From Brevibacillus sedimenti (lineage in GTDB: Bacteria; Bacillota; Bacilli; Brevibacillales; Brevibacillaceae): a stretch of DNA of 64,000 nt. Of this stretch, positions 18,405 through 30,097 are shown in pieces. The notes beneath the pieces are model-generated. The model was not told where the DNA came from. It did no database searches and was given only the letters and a program-made list of their open reading frames with translations. Location of the stretch: assembly GCF_020923495.1 (NCBI RefSeq), contig NZ_CP064048.1, positions 707,501 to 771,500 of the forward strand, written 5' to 3'. How positions within the stretch are numbered: the stretch's first letter is position 1; each line of letters starts with the position of its first letter. The position numbers and the translations under genes were made by a program.

Positions 18405-18534
18405 ATGAAGAAACTCGTAAAGCTGACGTGTGGTTTTTTTTGCTTCCCTGTCAGCACTGAATCTTGCTGGCATTCTGAAAGTTGGCGTCTTTTATGAACC
18501 GCTTCCCCCGGAACAACGAGAAAAACTGGTATAG
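18405..18534 (+). CDS. AgrD-like pheromone precursor gene, reading frame interrupted at a T8 tract
   Basis: ATG at 18405 directly behind agrB. As written, the frame reads MKKLVKLTCG and then drifts into unrelated codons and stops at 18497 (30 residues). If one T of the run at 18434-18441 is omitted, the frame becomes 42 residues: a basic/hydrophobic leader, LNLAGILKVGVFY, then the acidic proline-rich tail EPLPPEQREKLV ending at TAG 18532-18534. This architecture, helix then core then E-P-x-x-P-E tail, is that of AgrD pro-peptides. There is no Cys or Ser in the expected core, so a normal thiolactone ring could not form. Sequencing error, slippage-dependent expression, phase variation or decay are all possible. 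Confidence 0.65.
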
Positions 18535-18548
18535 TTCATATACAGAAG

Positions 18549-18583
18549 CAGGTCCACTCGCTGCACGAGTGGACCTGTTTTTT
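18549..18583 (+). terminator. Terminator of the agr-like operon
   Basis: Perfect 12-base stem CAGGTCCACTCG / CGAGTGGACCTG with a 5-base loop, followed by T6 on the plus strand. It lies 14 bases after the shifted-frame stop of the AgrD-like gene, supporting that the gene extends to 18534. Confidence 0.93.
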
Positions 18584-18641
18584 CATTCGCGTTATCTTGT
18601 TCGCAGGTTGAGAAAGCATCTACGGACCGGCTGTCCGTTGT

Positions 18642-19271
18642 TCACCGCTTCCCGCGCAATTCCTGCTCCCATCGCTCAAAAAATTGCACCATGAAGCGGT
18701 GCCGCTCTTCGGCAATCCGCCGGGCAGCCGGTGTCATCAGCTTGTCCTTCAAGCGGCTCAACTTCCACTCGAATTCCTTTGCCGGTGTGTGCTGGTCAGG
18801 GTCGTCGGAATGGATCGGCTGACCGATTACCCCGGAATAAGCAAATGCTCGAGCCACGCCGATCGCACCGATGGAATCCAGTTTGTCGGCATCAAACAAA
18901 ATCTGCTCTTCCCTCGTCACTGGCGGTCTGTCCTTGCGATAGCGGTGAGCGAGAATCGCGCTCTGGATGCGGGCAATCACACCCTCGTCCATCCCTTCGT
19001 CGCGCAACAGTACAGCTGCTTCACGCGCGCTGATTTCCGCGTGGCACTCTCCGGTCCGCTTCTCCTCGGCACGGCCAATGTCGTGCAGGAGCGCGGCGAG
19101 ACGAAGGACGGTCATGTCCGCTCCTTCCTCCCGTCCGATTCGCTCGCACAAGGCGACCACCCGCAGATTGTGCTGCCAGTCGTGGGCCGGGTCCTGTCCG
19201 TCAAAATAGCGCCGCGCCGTTTCCACCAGCCGCGGCGGCAGCGAAGCCAACGCCTCTGCCGCGTACTCCAT
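18642..19271 (-). CDS. HD domain phosphohydrolase
   Basis: 209 residues. The HD metal-binding residues are visible in order: DPAHDWQHNLRVV, AALLHDIGRAE, a later His in ILAHRY and Asp in LFDADKLDSIGAIG. This matches the small HD hydrolase family (YedJ/YpgQ-type), some of which cleave nucleotides; the substrate here is unknown. I prefer the ATG at 19271 (MEYAAEALA) because GAGGAG precedes it closely; an ATG 8 codons upstream lacks a good SD. It follows uvrA by 55 bases and may be co-transcribed. Confidence 0.85.
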   Translation of the reverse strand: MEYAAEALASLPPRLVETARRYFDGQDPAHDWQHNLRVVALCERIGREEGADMTVLRLAALLHDIGRAEEKRTGECHAEISAREAAVLLRDEGMDEGVIARIQSAILAHRYRKDRPPVTREEQILFDADKLDSIGAIGVARAFAYSGVIGQPIHSDDPDQHTPAKEFEWKLSRLKDKLMTPAARRIAEERHRFMVQFFERWEQELRGKR

Positions 19272-19326
19272 GCTCTCCTCGCCCCTTTGGTTCATGCGAT
19301 CCAGTTCCGCCCGGACTGCACCGCTC

Positions 19327-22194
<2,868 letters not shown>

Positions 22195-22210
22195 GTACAT
22201 ACCTCTTTTC

Positions 22211-24187
22211 TTAGAGCTCTGCCTTCAGCTCCAGTATCAAGTCTCGCAGTTCGGCCGCGCGTTCAAACATCAGATTTCGTGCTGCTTCCTTCATTTCTTC
22301 TTCCATCCGTTCAATCACGGCCAGGCGGTCTTTCTTCGGCATCTTCTTGAAGTCTGCATGCGGCAGGTATTCCGCTTTTTCTTCTGCCACCCGCGTCGCC
22401 TCGATCACTTCGCGGATGGCTTTCTTCACGGTCTGCGGCGTAATGCCGTGCTTTTCATTGTACGCGATCTGGATGGAACGGCGCCGCTCCGTCTCCCGGA
22501 TGGCTGCCGCCATGGAGTCGGTGATCCGGTCGGCGTACATGATGACGCGTCCCTCGGCGTTGCGGGCCGCCCGGCCGATCGTCTGGATCAGCGAGCGTTC
22601 GTTGCGGAGGAAGCCTTCCTTGTCCGCGTCGAGAATCGCCACCAGCGACACTTCGGGAAGGTCAAGCCCCTCCCGCAGGAGGTTGATCCCGATCAGCACG
22701 TCAAATTCCCCAAGTCGCAGGGAGCGCAATATCTGCATCCGCTCGATCGTCTTGATGTCGGAGTGCAGGTAGCGTACTTTGATCCCGATTTCCTTCAGAT
22801 AGTCGGTTAAGTCCTCGGCCATCTTTTTCGTCAGCGTCGTGACCAGCACGCGCTCATCCTTGGCGATCGTGGCCCGGATCTCGCCGATCAGGTCGTCGAT
22901 CTGCCCCTTGATCGGCCGCACGGAAATGGTCGGGTCAACCAGGCCGGTGGGACGAATCACCTGCTGCACCAGGACCGGGCAGTGCTCCAGCTCATACGGG
23001 CCAGGCGTGGCAGAAATGTAGATGGCCTGATTCACCTTTGACTCAAACTCTTCGAAGGTGAGCGGACGGTTGTCCCGCGCCGACGGCAGACGGAAGCCGT
23101 GTTCGACCAGGACGTCCTTGCGCGCCCGGTCCCCGTTGTACATCCCGCGAATCTGCGGCAGGGTCATGTGCGACTCGTCGATGATGACGAGGAAGTCCTT
23201 GGGGAAATAGTCGAGCAGCGTGTATGGCGGATGTCCCGGCGGCAGCCCCGTCAGGTGGCGGGAGTAGTTTTCGATGCCGGAGCAGAAGCCCATCTCCGCC
23301 AGCATTTCCATGTCGTAGCGGGTGCGCTGCTCCAGGCGCTGCGCCTCCAGCAGCTTGCCTGCGGCGCGCAGTTCGGCCAGCCGCTCTTCCAGCTCCGCTC
23401 CAATGCTCTGGATGGCCCGCTTCATTTTCTCGTCGCGGGTCACGTAGTGGGATGCCGGAAAGATGGCGACGTGGTCGCGCTGGCCGATAATCTCTCCGGT
23501 CACCACGTCAATCTCCGTGATCCGTTCGATTTCGTCTCCGAAAAACTCCACGCGGATCGCATGTTCGCCGTGGGACGCGGGGAAAATCTCCACGACGTCG
23601 CCGCGGACGCGGAAGGTCCCGCGGACGAAGTTGATGTCGTTGCGGTCGTACTGGATGTCCACCAGCCGGTGCAGCACCTCGTCCCGGCTTTTCTCCATCC
23701 CGACGCGCAGCGACAGCACAAGCTCCCGGTACTCTTCCGGAGAACCCAACCCGTAAATGCACGAGACGGACGCGACGATGATCACGTCCCGCCGCTCGAA
23801 CAAGGCGCTGGTGGCCGAGTGGCGCAGCTTGTCGATCTCGTCGTTGATGCTGGAGTCTTTTTCAATATAGGTATCTGTTTGGGGAATGTACGCTTCCGGT
23901 TGGTAGTAGTCGTAGTAGCTGACGAAGTATTCGACGGCGTTATGGGGGAAAAACTCCTTGAACTCGGCGCACAACTGTGCAGCCAAGGTCTTATTGTGGG
24001 CGATCACCAGCGTCGGTTTGTTCACCTGGGCGATCACCTGCGCCGCCGTATAGGTTTTTCCCGTACCGGTCGCCCCCAGCAGCGTCTGGTGACGCTTGCC
24101 CGCTTTTACGCCCTCCACCAGTTGGGCAATGGCGGTTGGCTGGTCACCGGACGGCTGATACTCCGATACCAATTCAAAACGGTCCAT
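22211..24187 (-). CDS. uvrB: Excinuclease ABC subunit B
   Basis: 658 residues. DNA helicase-like damage-verification subunit: Walker [16 protein letters not shown], the beta-hairpin region [24 protein letters not shown]-like [10 protein letters not shown] and helicase motif [11 protein letters not shown], ending in a UVR domain ([20 protein letters not shown]). Three in-frame ATGs begin the frame; I use the one giving [17 protein letters not shown], the family N-terminus, though SD spacing does not decide. An SOS-type operator and an extended -10 promoter lie upstream, so the uvrBA pair is probably LexA-controlled. Confidence 0.97.
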   Translation of the reverse strand: MDRFELVSEYQPSGDQPTAIAQLVEGVKAGKRHQTLLGATGTGKTYTAAQVIAQVNKPTLVIAHNKTLAAQLCAEFKEFFPHNAVEYFVSYYDYYQPEAYIPQTDTYIEKDSSINDEIDKLRHSATSALFERRDVIIVASVSCIYGLGSPEEYRELVLSLRVGMEKSRDEVLHRLVDIQYDRNDINFVRGTFRVRGDVVEIFPASHGEHAIRVEFFGDEIERITEIDVVTGEIIGQRDHVAIFPASHYVTRDEKMKRAIQSIGAELEERLAELRAAGKLLEAQRLEQRTRYDMEMLAEMGFCSGIENYSRHLTGLPPGHPPYTLLDYFPKDFLVIIDESHMTLPQIRGMYNGDRARKDVLVEHGFRLPSARDNRPLTFEEFESKVNQAIYISATPGPYELEHCPVLVQQVIRPTGLVDPTISVRPIKGQIDDLIGEIRATIAKDERVLVTTLTKKMAEDLTDYLKEIGIKVRYLHSDIKTIERMQILRSLRLGEFDVLIGINLLREGLDLPEVSLVAILDADKEGFLRNERSLIQTIGRAARNAEGRVIMYADRITDSMAAAIRETERRRSIQIAYNEKHGITPQTVKKAIREVIEATRVAEEKAEYLPHADFKKMPKKDRLAVIERMEEEMKEAARNLMFERAAELRDLILELKAEL

Positions 24188-24222
24188 TCCCTCGTTCATC
24201 TCCTTGTCACATGTCATTTCCC

Positions 24223-24228
24223 ATTATA
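24223..24228 (-). promoter_or_regulatory. Extended -10 element of the uvrB promoter
   Basis: On the minus strand TGTGC-TATAAT, a perfect -10 with the TGn extension, about 36 bases before the uvrB start. No strong -35 is present, as often with extended -10 promoters. Confidence 0.6.
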
Positions 24229-24258
24229 GCACAATCGTTCAAAAAATAAGCGGAAATT

Positions 24259-24272
24259 CGAACAAATGTTTG
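24259..24272. promoter_or_regulatory. LexA (SOS) box upstream of uvrB
   Basis: CGAACAAATGTTTG matches the Bacillus SOS operator CGAAC-N4-GTTCG at 9 of 10 defined positions. It lies about 30 bases upstream of the uvrB -10 element, in the region shared with the divergent FlgD-like gene. Confidence 0.75.
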
Positions 24273-24294
24273 TCTTCACCCGCAGTCAGCTTCT

Positions 24295-24302
24295 GCCGAT
24301 AC
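24295..24302 (+). promoter_or_regulatory. Possible sigma-D -10 element for the FlgD-like gene
   Basis: GCCGATAC matches the flagellar sigma-D -10 (GCCGATAA/T) and is identical to that in front of the YjfB-like gene at 62109. The -35 position holds only TTCA (consensus TAAA), so this is tentative. Confidence 0.4.
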
Positions 24303-24361
24303 TGATAATGAGTCTCTACGTATGTGTAAGCGACACACCCGACATGTCAGGGAGGATCGTC

Positions 24362-25294
24362 ATGGCAGGTACAGGAAGCGTTAACAACAATCCATACATA
24401 CAGCCCAGTTGGAGCTACAAAGGCAAAAAAGAGTTTACCACCGAGATGGACCAGAACGCCTTTATGAAACTGCTGCTGGAGCAGTTGAAAAACCAGGACC
24501 CGCTCTCTCCGATGGACAACACGCAATTTATCCAGCAGACCAGCATGATGACCATGGTGGAAAAGATCACGAAAATGGCCAACCTGATGGAGCAGTCCAA
24601 CAACAGCATGCTCACCCTGCGCGAGTATGAGGGCCTGATCGGAAAGACAGCCACCTACGATTTGCAGCTGGTGGACGAGCTGACCGGCGAAGTGATCCAC
24701 GAGAAAAAGTCGGGCGTCATCGAATCGGTCTCCATGGATAACGGCAAAATCTACTTCCGGATCGCGGGCGAACAGACACCAATCCCGCGCGAATGGGTGA
24801 AGGGCCTGGAGTCCAAAGGCTTGACCGGAGCCGAACTGGACAACAGTCTGAAGTACGCGGACATGATCGGCAAGCAGATCTCCTACAAGGAGACGCGGCA
24901 GGTGGACAGAGACGGCAATCCGGATACGACAGACGACATCACCACCATTGAAGAGATCAAGGACGGCGTGATTGTCGGCTTTGCGATGAAAAACGGCAAA
25001 GTGGAATTCCAGTTGGACAACGGCAAGACCATCAAGCTGGAAGACGTGGTCGGCATGTCGGTGAAGCCGGACAATCTGCCGATGAACAACACGCTCCAGT
25101 ACGCGCAGATGATCGGCTACACGATCACCTACACCGAGACGTCCACCAACCCGGACGGCACCACGTCCACCACCGAGAACACCGGCGTAATCAAAGCGGT
25201 CAGCATGAAGAACGGCGTCGTGGAGTTCGTCCTGGAAGGCGACAAAAAAGTGAAGCTGAGTCAAATTGTCGGGTTCGAGGCCACCGCGCCATAA
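24362..25294 (+). CDS. FlgD-like flagellar hook capping protein with three C-terminal repeats
   Basis: 310 residues. Residues ~20-90 form the FlgD N-terminal domain (NAFMKLLLEQLKNQDPLSPM, DNTQFIQQTSMMTMVEKI), which in hook assembly interacts with the growing rod/hook tip. The rest is three tandem units of ~60-70 residues, each with MIGK-xxxY, then GVI-x(4-6)-M-x-NGK/V-x-x-F and a closing V-V/I-G: starting near LREYEGLIGK, LKYADMIGK and LQYAQMIGY. The ATG at 24362 has GGGAGG 6 bases upstream. No other hook or rod genes are nearby, so it is an orphan or second copy; it may be expressed with motility genes. Confidence 0.8.
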   Translation: MAGTGSVNNNPYIQPSWSYKGKKEFTTEMDQNAFMKLLLEQLKNQDPLSPMDNTQFIQQTSMMTMVEKITKMANLMEQSNNSMLTLREYEGLIGKTATYDLQLVDELTGEVIHEKKSGVIESVSMDNGKIYFRIAGEQTPIPREWVKGLESKGLTGAELDNSLKYADMIGKQISYKETRQVDRDGNPDTTDDITTIEEIKDGVIVGFAMKNGKVEFQLDNGKTIKLEDVVGMSVKPDNLPMNNTLQYAQMIGYTITYTETSTNPDGTTSTTENTGVIKAVSMKNGVVEFVLEGDKKVKLSQIVGFEATAP

Positions 25295-25319
25295 TCCGGG
25301 TGCCTCCCCTCACACAAGA

Positions 25320-25363
25320 CAAAAAAAACAGCCGTACCGGCCGAACAGGCTGGTGCGGCTGTT
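25320..25363 (-). terminator. Convergent bidirectional terminator
   Basis: Stem AACAGCCGtACC / GGTGCGGCTGTT with a long A run on the left (T run on the minus strand). It lies between the FlgD-like gene and the convergent YcdB-like gene. Confidence 0.75.
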
Positions 25364-25382
25364 TGACTTTCGCTGGCCCGTT

Positions 25383-27098
25383 TCATTCACGGACGACGAC
25401 GCTCCCGGTATGTCCATCCACATAAACGGTCAGGTCCACCTTCGGTTTCACGCCGCAATAGCAGTAGGAACGCGACTGCCGGAACGAGAGATCATAGGCA
25501 AGCTGCCAGGTCTGCCCTTCCGTATGCAGCCAATCACCGCGGACGTACATCAGTTCCAGCGGGTACGCATCGAGCAGGGCCGACACCGCCTGCTGTTCAG
25601 AGACAGCCGCTGCGGGCGAGGGATAGCGGACGTCGGCCCAGTCTGGTTGAGCGAGCCACACTTGCTTGATCGAACCGTCCAGCGGATTGACGGAAATGGT
25701 GTACGCCCCCTCTTCCTCCATTTCGTCCTCCCAAACGACGGGAATGCCATTGACGATCGGATCGGCTGTGATCGTGGTCCAGTTTTCCCCTCCCGTATCC
25801 TGTACGCGCAGCTTGTGCGTACCAGCGGGCAGCAAGCGCTCCAGCAGGGCGGTGGCAGCCGCCCAATCCCGCTTTTTGTCCGTTGGGGGCCCCCCATGCA
25901 ATCCATCGTCCAGCACGACGTTGATGAGCCGGCCTGTTGCGGCGTCCGTCTTCAGCAGGACGTGGGTGCGCAATGCCGGACTCAGACCGCTGGGAAACTG
26001 GCCCAGGGCATATACCTTGTCCCGGTCGCCCACGCCCTCTTCAAAAAACCCCCAGATAAAAAAGCGGTGCTGCTCGCCGTTGTCCAGCATGTCCGTATAG
26101 ATGGTCACCGGCAGCTTTTGCACATCCGCCCCCAGTGCCCGCTTGACCAGTGCCTGCGCTTCCGCTTCTGTCCGCGCTGTCCATGCTTCGCCTGTTCCCG
26201 TCACGGTCAGCGTGCGAACCTCTGCTTGTTGACGGGATGCTGCCAGTCGGCTCCCCTTCACGGCATCCAGCGCGCTGCCGGAGTGCGGGCCGTGCACCAC
26301 GCCATCCCTGATCGCGTAGACCAGCCGGGCCTCGACCGGTGTGCGGCTGTCGGATCGACTCGGCAGCAGATAGACGGGCTCCAGCGGATGACTCTGGACG
26401 TAGCGCTGCTTGGCTGTCTCGGGGGACATCGCCCGCTGCGCGGAAGGAAACGACGCCGGGCTCCATTCTTGATAAAGGGCGCCGTCAAAGGTGCGAAACC
26501 CGACAATCCGGCCGGACTTGTCTGCCGTGACGAAGCAATCGTAGCCATCATCAAGCGGGATGTCGTGGATGGTGCGAACGAAACGGATCGTCCTGAGTTC
26601 GCCCTGGCGCGTCACGCCGCGGGGACGGTACGACAAACCGTTCGGATGCAAGCGGGACAAAAATGCCGATGCCTTTTCGATCACCTGCTGATCTTCAAGC
26701 GCGGGTCCCGTATTGGGCTGCTCCGGCGCAATCTCCAGGCTCAGCAGATCGCCCGTCTGCGGATGAAAAACGGCCCAGTCCCTGCTCTCCTCCGCATCGC
26801 CACGGATCCCAAACGTGACCCTATCGCCGCTGATGCCGGGTCCGTCGACAGGTCCGGAGTAGACGACAACGCGGCTGGCCAGCTCCGGAACGAGCCTGAC
26901 CAGATGCTGTATGCCTTTGGAGACCGGCGCGGGGATGGGATCGGGTGCCTTCTGCGTCTGTGCAGACTCTGCATGCGGCGCAACATCTGCATGCGGCTTC
27001 GAAAGAGGGGTGGCCGCCGCCATTTGCGAAACAAGCAGGCTTGCCGCCGTAAGCGCCCCTGTCCAGAACACCGCCGCATACTTTCGATATGCTCCCAT
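25383..27098 (-). CDS. Secreted YcdB/YcdC (PepSY-like) domain protein
   Basis: 571 residues with a signal peptide (FWTGALTAASLLVSQMAAA). The mature protein has repeated segments in which a helix is followed by a strand hairpin, each with patterns such as VIEKASAFLSRLHP, SPETAKQRYVQSHPLEPVYL and SEQQAVSALLDAYPLELMYV next to WQLAYDL or RLVYAI. This matches YcdB/PepSY-type repeats, thought to bind or inhibit proteases in the wall space; the actual function is unknown. A CYCG motif near the C-terminus is unusual. Of two nearby ATGs, 27098 has the better SD distance (AAAGG, 9 bases). Confidence 0.7.
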   Translation of the reverse strand: MGAYRKYAAVFWTGALTAASLLVSQMAAATPLSKPHADVAPHAESAQTQKAPDPIPAPVSKGIQHLVRLVPELASRVVVYSGPVDGPGISGDRVTFGIRGDAEESRDWAVFHPQTGDLLSLEIAPEQPNTGPALEDQQVIEKASAFLSRLHPNGLSYRPRGVTRQGELRTIRFVRTIHDIPLDDGYDCFVTADKSGRIVGFRTFDGALYQEWSPASFPSAQRAMSPETAKQRYVQSHPLEPVYLLPSRSDSRTPVEARLVYAIRDGVVHGPHSGSALDAVKGSRLAASRQQAEVRTLTVTGTGEAWTARTEAEAQALVKRALGADVQKLPVTIYTDMLDNGEQHRFFIWGFFEEGVGDRDKVYALGQFPSGLSPALRTHVLLKTDAATGRLINVVLDDGLHGGPPTDKKRDWAAATALLERLLPAGTHKLRVQDTGGENWTTITADPIVNGIPVVWEDEMEEEGAYTISVNPLDGSIKQVWLAQPDWADVRYPSPAAAVSEQQAVSALLDAYPLELMYVRGDWLHTEGQTWQLAYDLSFRQSRSYCYCGVKPKVDLTVYVDGHTGSVVVRE

Positions 27099-27249
27099 CT
27101 GGTTCATCCTTTCTCTCTTTCCAGTTCACACCCATTTGACGCAAAAACCGGTTGATTCGTTGCGGGCTGTCAAGCCCGCCGGCAATAAAAAACCGCCCGA
27201 AACCCGGACGGCCGCGCGTAAGCGGCAGGGTACGGGTTCAGGCGGCAGG

Positions 27250-28518
27250 TTACGCACCAATATGTAACTTTTCCAATTTTTGTTTGATCAACTCCACCAC
27301 GCCGACCCGCTGCATGTCCACGTACACCCGGGTAGAGGCGTCGGGAACGACGATGATGCCGAGCTGGTGGTGGTTGCCCGCGTAGACGGCGCACTGCACA
27401 AACTTGATCTCACCGTCGCGGGTGAGCACCTCCATTTTGCAAAAAGCCGGATTCACCTGCAGCGCCGGGTACAGGTCCTCTTTGTCGCGAACGTTTAGCC
27501 CGTTTACCTTGACGATGACCTCTCCCGGCCGAATGCCGATCTCTTCCGCCGGCGTTCCCGGTATGATCGCCATCACCTTGACCCCTCGGGACGAAGGGAC
27601 AAAATACGGCGCCCGCTGCCGTTCCTGCCATTGGCTCAACAGGAACAGTCCTTCATGCCCCAGGAGGGCAAACAGCGCGGCCAGCAGCGTCAACGGAGCC
27701 CACAAGACGGCCAGCGCAGCCAGTCCGAGCAGCCCCACCGCGTACAGCGCCAACTGCCTGGCGATTTGACGCGCCTTCCCTTCCGGCGTCTGCGTCTGCG
27801 TCCAGTCGGAGTAACCCGTCACTGTCGGCAGCAGCAGGAGGCCGTACGATGCGGTCTCGGGCGAAAAGAACGGCCAGCCCGGATAAAGCGCTCCGCTCAG
27901 ACTGCCCGGCTCCACCTGCACAAACAGGGCCAGCGGTGTCAGCCAAAACGAATGCAGCAGGTACGCGCCCACAATCCGCCCCCGCTTTCCTTCGACAAAC
28001 AGGGGCGAGGCGTCCCGTCCCCCATTCCAGCTGACGAGCATGGCTTCGATCAGATGCATCACGGCGACCAGCGCCAGAAGCGGCAGCGGCTTTGCCTGTC
28101 CGATCGCATTCCACACCGGGCCGATCACCGGGATGTCCACCGCCCCCGGAGCCACCTGGACAATCATATGGAGCAGGGTCAGCAAGCCGGCTGCGTAGGC
28201 AAAACACAGAAAGCGCAGTCGAATCAGGGCGAGCAGCAGCGCCAGCCCCCACAGCAGCCAGAGGTCCTGCACCTGGACCACGATACCCAGCCCCACGGCC
28301 AACAGGGAGACCAGCAGCCCTCCCGCTGCTCCCATGCCCAGGGAACGCATCGTCTGGAGAAAGGGCGTCTGGATGCGCACGGCAAACAACTGCCGTTCCA
28401 GGTTCATCTGCTTGCGATAGTGCAGGTAAATGACGAACAGAAACAGATAGAAAAACGGGTGGAGAAAAAACTGCCCAAACCCGTATGCAATCGATAGGAG
28501 ATCGCCATGTAATGCCAA
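27250..28518 (-). CDS. Polytopic membrane protein with C-terminal PDZ domain, MinJ-like
   Basis: 422 residues. About eight hydrophobic helices (first near GFGQFFLHPFFYLFLFVIYL) are followed by a PDZ domain (about 330-410: VMAIIPGTPAEEIGIRPGEV, VKVNGLNVRDKEDLYPAL). MinJ of B. subtilis, which links DivIVA to MinCD, has this layout and lies near ctpB and uvrBA, so orthology is likely. The start appears to be TTG at 28518 (M-A-L-H-G-D) behind GAGGTGA with 5-base spacing; the longer frame would read through the ctpB terminator. Confidence 0.8.
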   Translation of the reverse strand: MALHGDLLSIAYGFGQFFLHPFFYLFLFVIYLHYRKQMNLERQLFAVRIQTPFLQTMRSLGMGAAGGLLVSLLAVGLGIVVQVQDLWLLWGLALLLALIRLRFLCFAYAAGLLTLLHMIVQVAPGAVDIPVIGPVWNAIGQAKPLPLLALVAVMHLIEAMLVSWNGGRDASPLFVEGKRGRIVGAYLLHSFWLTPLALFVQVEPGSLSGALYPGWPFFSPETASYGLLLLPTVTGYSDWTQTQTPEGKARQIARQLALYAVGLLGLAALAVLWAPLTLLAALFALLGHEGLFLLSQWQERQRAPYFVPSSRGVKVMAIIPGTPAEEIGIRPGEVIVKVNGLNVRDKEDLYPALQVNPAFCKMEVLTRDGEIKFVQCAVYAGNHHQLGIIVVPDASTRVYVDMQRVGVVELIKQKLEKLHIGA

Positions 28519-28536
28519 TTGCCTCACCTCTGTCGC

Positions 28537-28569
28537 AAAAAAGGAACCACGGCTTTCTCTGCCGTGGTT
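28537..28569 (-). terminator. Terminator of ctpB
   Basis: Perfect 9-base stem AACCACGGC / GCCGTGGTT followed by CCTTTTTT on the minus strand, 47 bases after the ctpB stop codon. Confidence 0.85.
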
Positions 28570-28615
28570 ACCATTTCTACGACTGGCAAGGGATTCCCTG
28601 CCTGGCTGGGCTGGA

Positions 28616-30097
28616 TTATTTTGCCTTCGCATCGCGGCTGACGACGTCCAGCGCCTTTTGCAGCTGGAGGTCGTTGTCCGGCTTTCTGATTTCTTCCCGC
28701 AGGCTGTCCTCCAGAGCCGTTCGCGTCGCCGCATCCACCTTGCCGGTGACCGGCAGTTTGTGCGCCGCCTGGAACTGCTTCACCGCCTGCTCTGTCTTTT
28801 CGTCGAAATAGCCGTCGTTTCGGCCCGGCGACAGCTTCAGGCCGCTGAGAATCAACTGCAGGTTTTTCACGTCGCTGCCGGCCATGTCGCGGGCCAGCAC
28901 CTTGTCCGTCGGCAGTTGGGTGGCGTTGAAGTAGTCAGGCTGGGAGACCTTCACGTCCGGTTCGATGCCCTTTTCGTGAATCCAGTTGCCTTTGGGTGTC
29001 AGCCACTTGGCGATGGTCAGCTTGAGCTGGCTCTTGTCCGCCATCTCCATCGTGCTTTGCACCGTGCCTTTGCCAAACGACTTCTCCCCGATCAGTTTAT
29101 AGCCGCCGCTCTCGCGCATCGCGCTGGCAAGAATCTCGGAAGCACTGGCGCTGCCTGCGTTGATCAGTACGGCGATCGGATATGGTTTGGCCTCGTCGGC
29201 CTTGGAGAAGTATTCTTCCTTCTCCTTGCTGTTCGATCCGTATTCGATCTGGACAATCTTGCCCCGATTCGGGATGAGCACTTCGCCGATCTCTTTGACG
29301 GCCAGCAGATACCCGCCGGGGTTGCCGCGCACGTCGATGACCAGGCCGCCGATCCCCTTTTTCTCCAGGTCGGCCAGTTGTTCCTTGAAGTGGTCCGCCG
29401 TATCGCTGGAGAATTGGGTCAGGCTGATTACGCCGATCTTGACCCCGTTCTTCTCAATGATCTGACTGGTGACCGTCTCAATCGGGATGTCGTCCCGAAT
29501 GCAGACGATGGTCAGCGGCTCCGGCACGCCCGGCCGCATGATCTTGAGCACTGCTTTGGTGCCTTTGGGCCCGCGGATTTTGGTGACCGCCTGATGCAGG
29601 TCCAACCCTTCCAGCGACTCGCCGTTGACGCTGATAATCTGGTCGTTTGGCTTAAGCCCCGCCTTTTCCGCCGGGGAATTTTTGAACGGGGAGACGACGG
29701 TCACGCGTCCGTTTTGCATCGTCACTTCCGTCCCGATTCCCTGAAAGGTGGAGTGAAGCGTCGAGTTGAACTCTTCCGCTGTCGCGGGGTCCATGTAGTC
29801 GCTGTACGGATCTTTCAGCGAACCGACCATGCCGCTGATCGCCCCTTCGACCAGTTGGCCGGTTGACACGTTTTCAATGTACTCCTGCTTGATGGCCGAA
29901 TAGGCTTCCAGCAGCTTTTTAAACTCTTGCGGATACTCCTGGCTGCCTCTGAACAGCGAGCTTGCCGAAGCAGTTATCGTCCCGTTGCTGCTCCCGCCAG
30001 ACCAGTTTTTCATCAGACCCATGGTGAGAAAACTGCTGGCGACCATGGAGACAAGCACAAGCGCAAGCACGGAACGTCCATTCCATTTCATCGTCAC
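28616..30097 (-). CDS. ctpB: C-terminal processing serine protease, S41 family
   Basis: 493 residues: an N-terminal membrane anchor or signal (LALVLVSMVASSFLTMGLM), a PDZ domain (about 110-190; VVSPFKNSPAEKAGLKPND), the S41 core with catalytic Ser in INAGSASASEILAS and Lys in GEKSFGKGTVQ, then a C-terminal peptidoglycan-binding domain (LQLILSGLKLSPGRNDGYFD). In B. subtilis CtpB acts in the intermembrane space in sigma-K activation. GTG at 30097 gives better SD spacing (AAGGA) than the ATG two codons on. Confidence 0.92.
   Translation of the reverse strand: MTMKWNGRSVLALVLVSMVASSFLTMGLMKNWSGGSSNGTITASASSLFRGSQEYPQEFKKLLEAYSAIKQEYIENVSTGQLVEGAISGMVGSLKDPYSDYMDPATAEEFNSTLHSTFQGIGTEVTMQNGRVTVVSPFKNSPAEKAGLKPNDQIISVNGESLEGLDLHQAVTKIRGPKGTKAVLKIMRPGVPEPLTIVCIRDDIPIETVTSQIIEKNGVKIGVISLTQFSSDTADHFKEQLADLEKKGIGGLVIDVRGNPGGYLLAVKEIGEVLIPNRGKIVQIEYGSNSKEKEEYFSKADEAKPYPIAVLINAGSASASEILASAMRESGGYKLIGEKSFGKGTVQSTMEMADKSQLKLTIAKWLTPKGNWIHEKGIEPDVKVSQPDYFNATQLPTDKVLARDMAGSDVKNLQLILSGLKLSPGRNDGYFDEKTEQAVKQFQAAHKLPVTGKVDAATRTALEDSLREEIRKPDNDLQLQKALDVVSRDAKAK

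Noticed and set aside
25266-27155. 629-residue plus-strand frame opposite the YcdB-like gene
   Set aside because: Shadow; the opposite strand has a signal peptide, repeats and SD.
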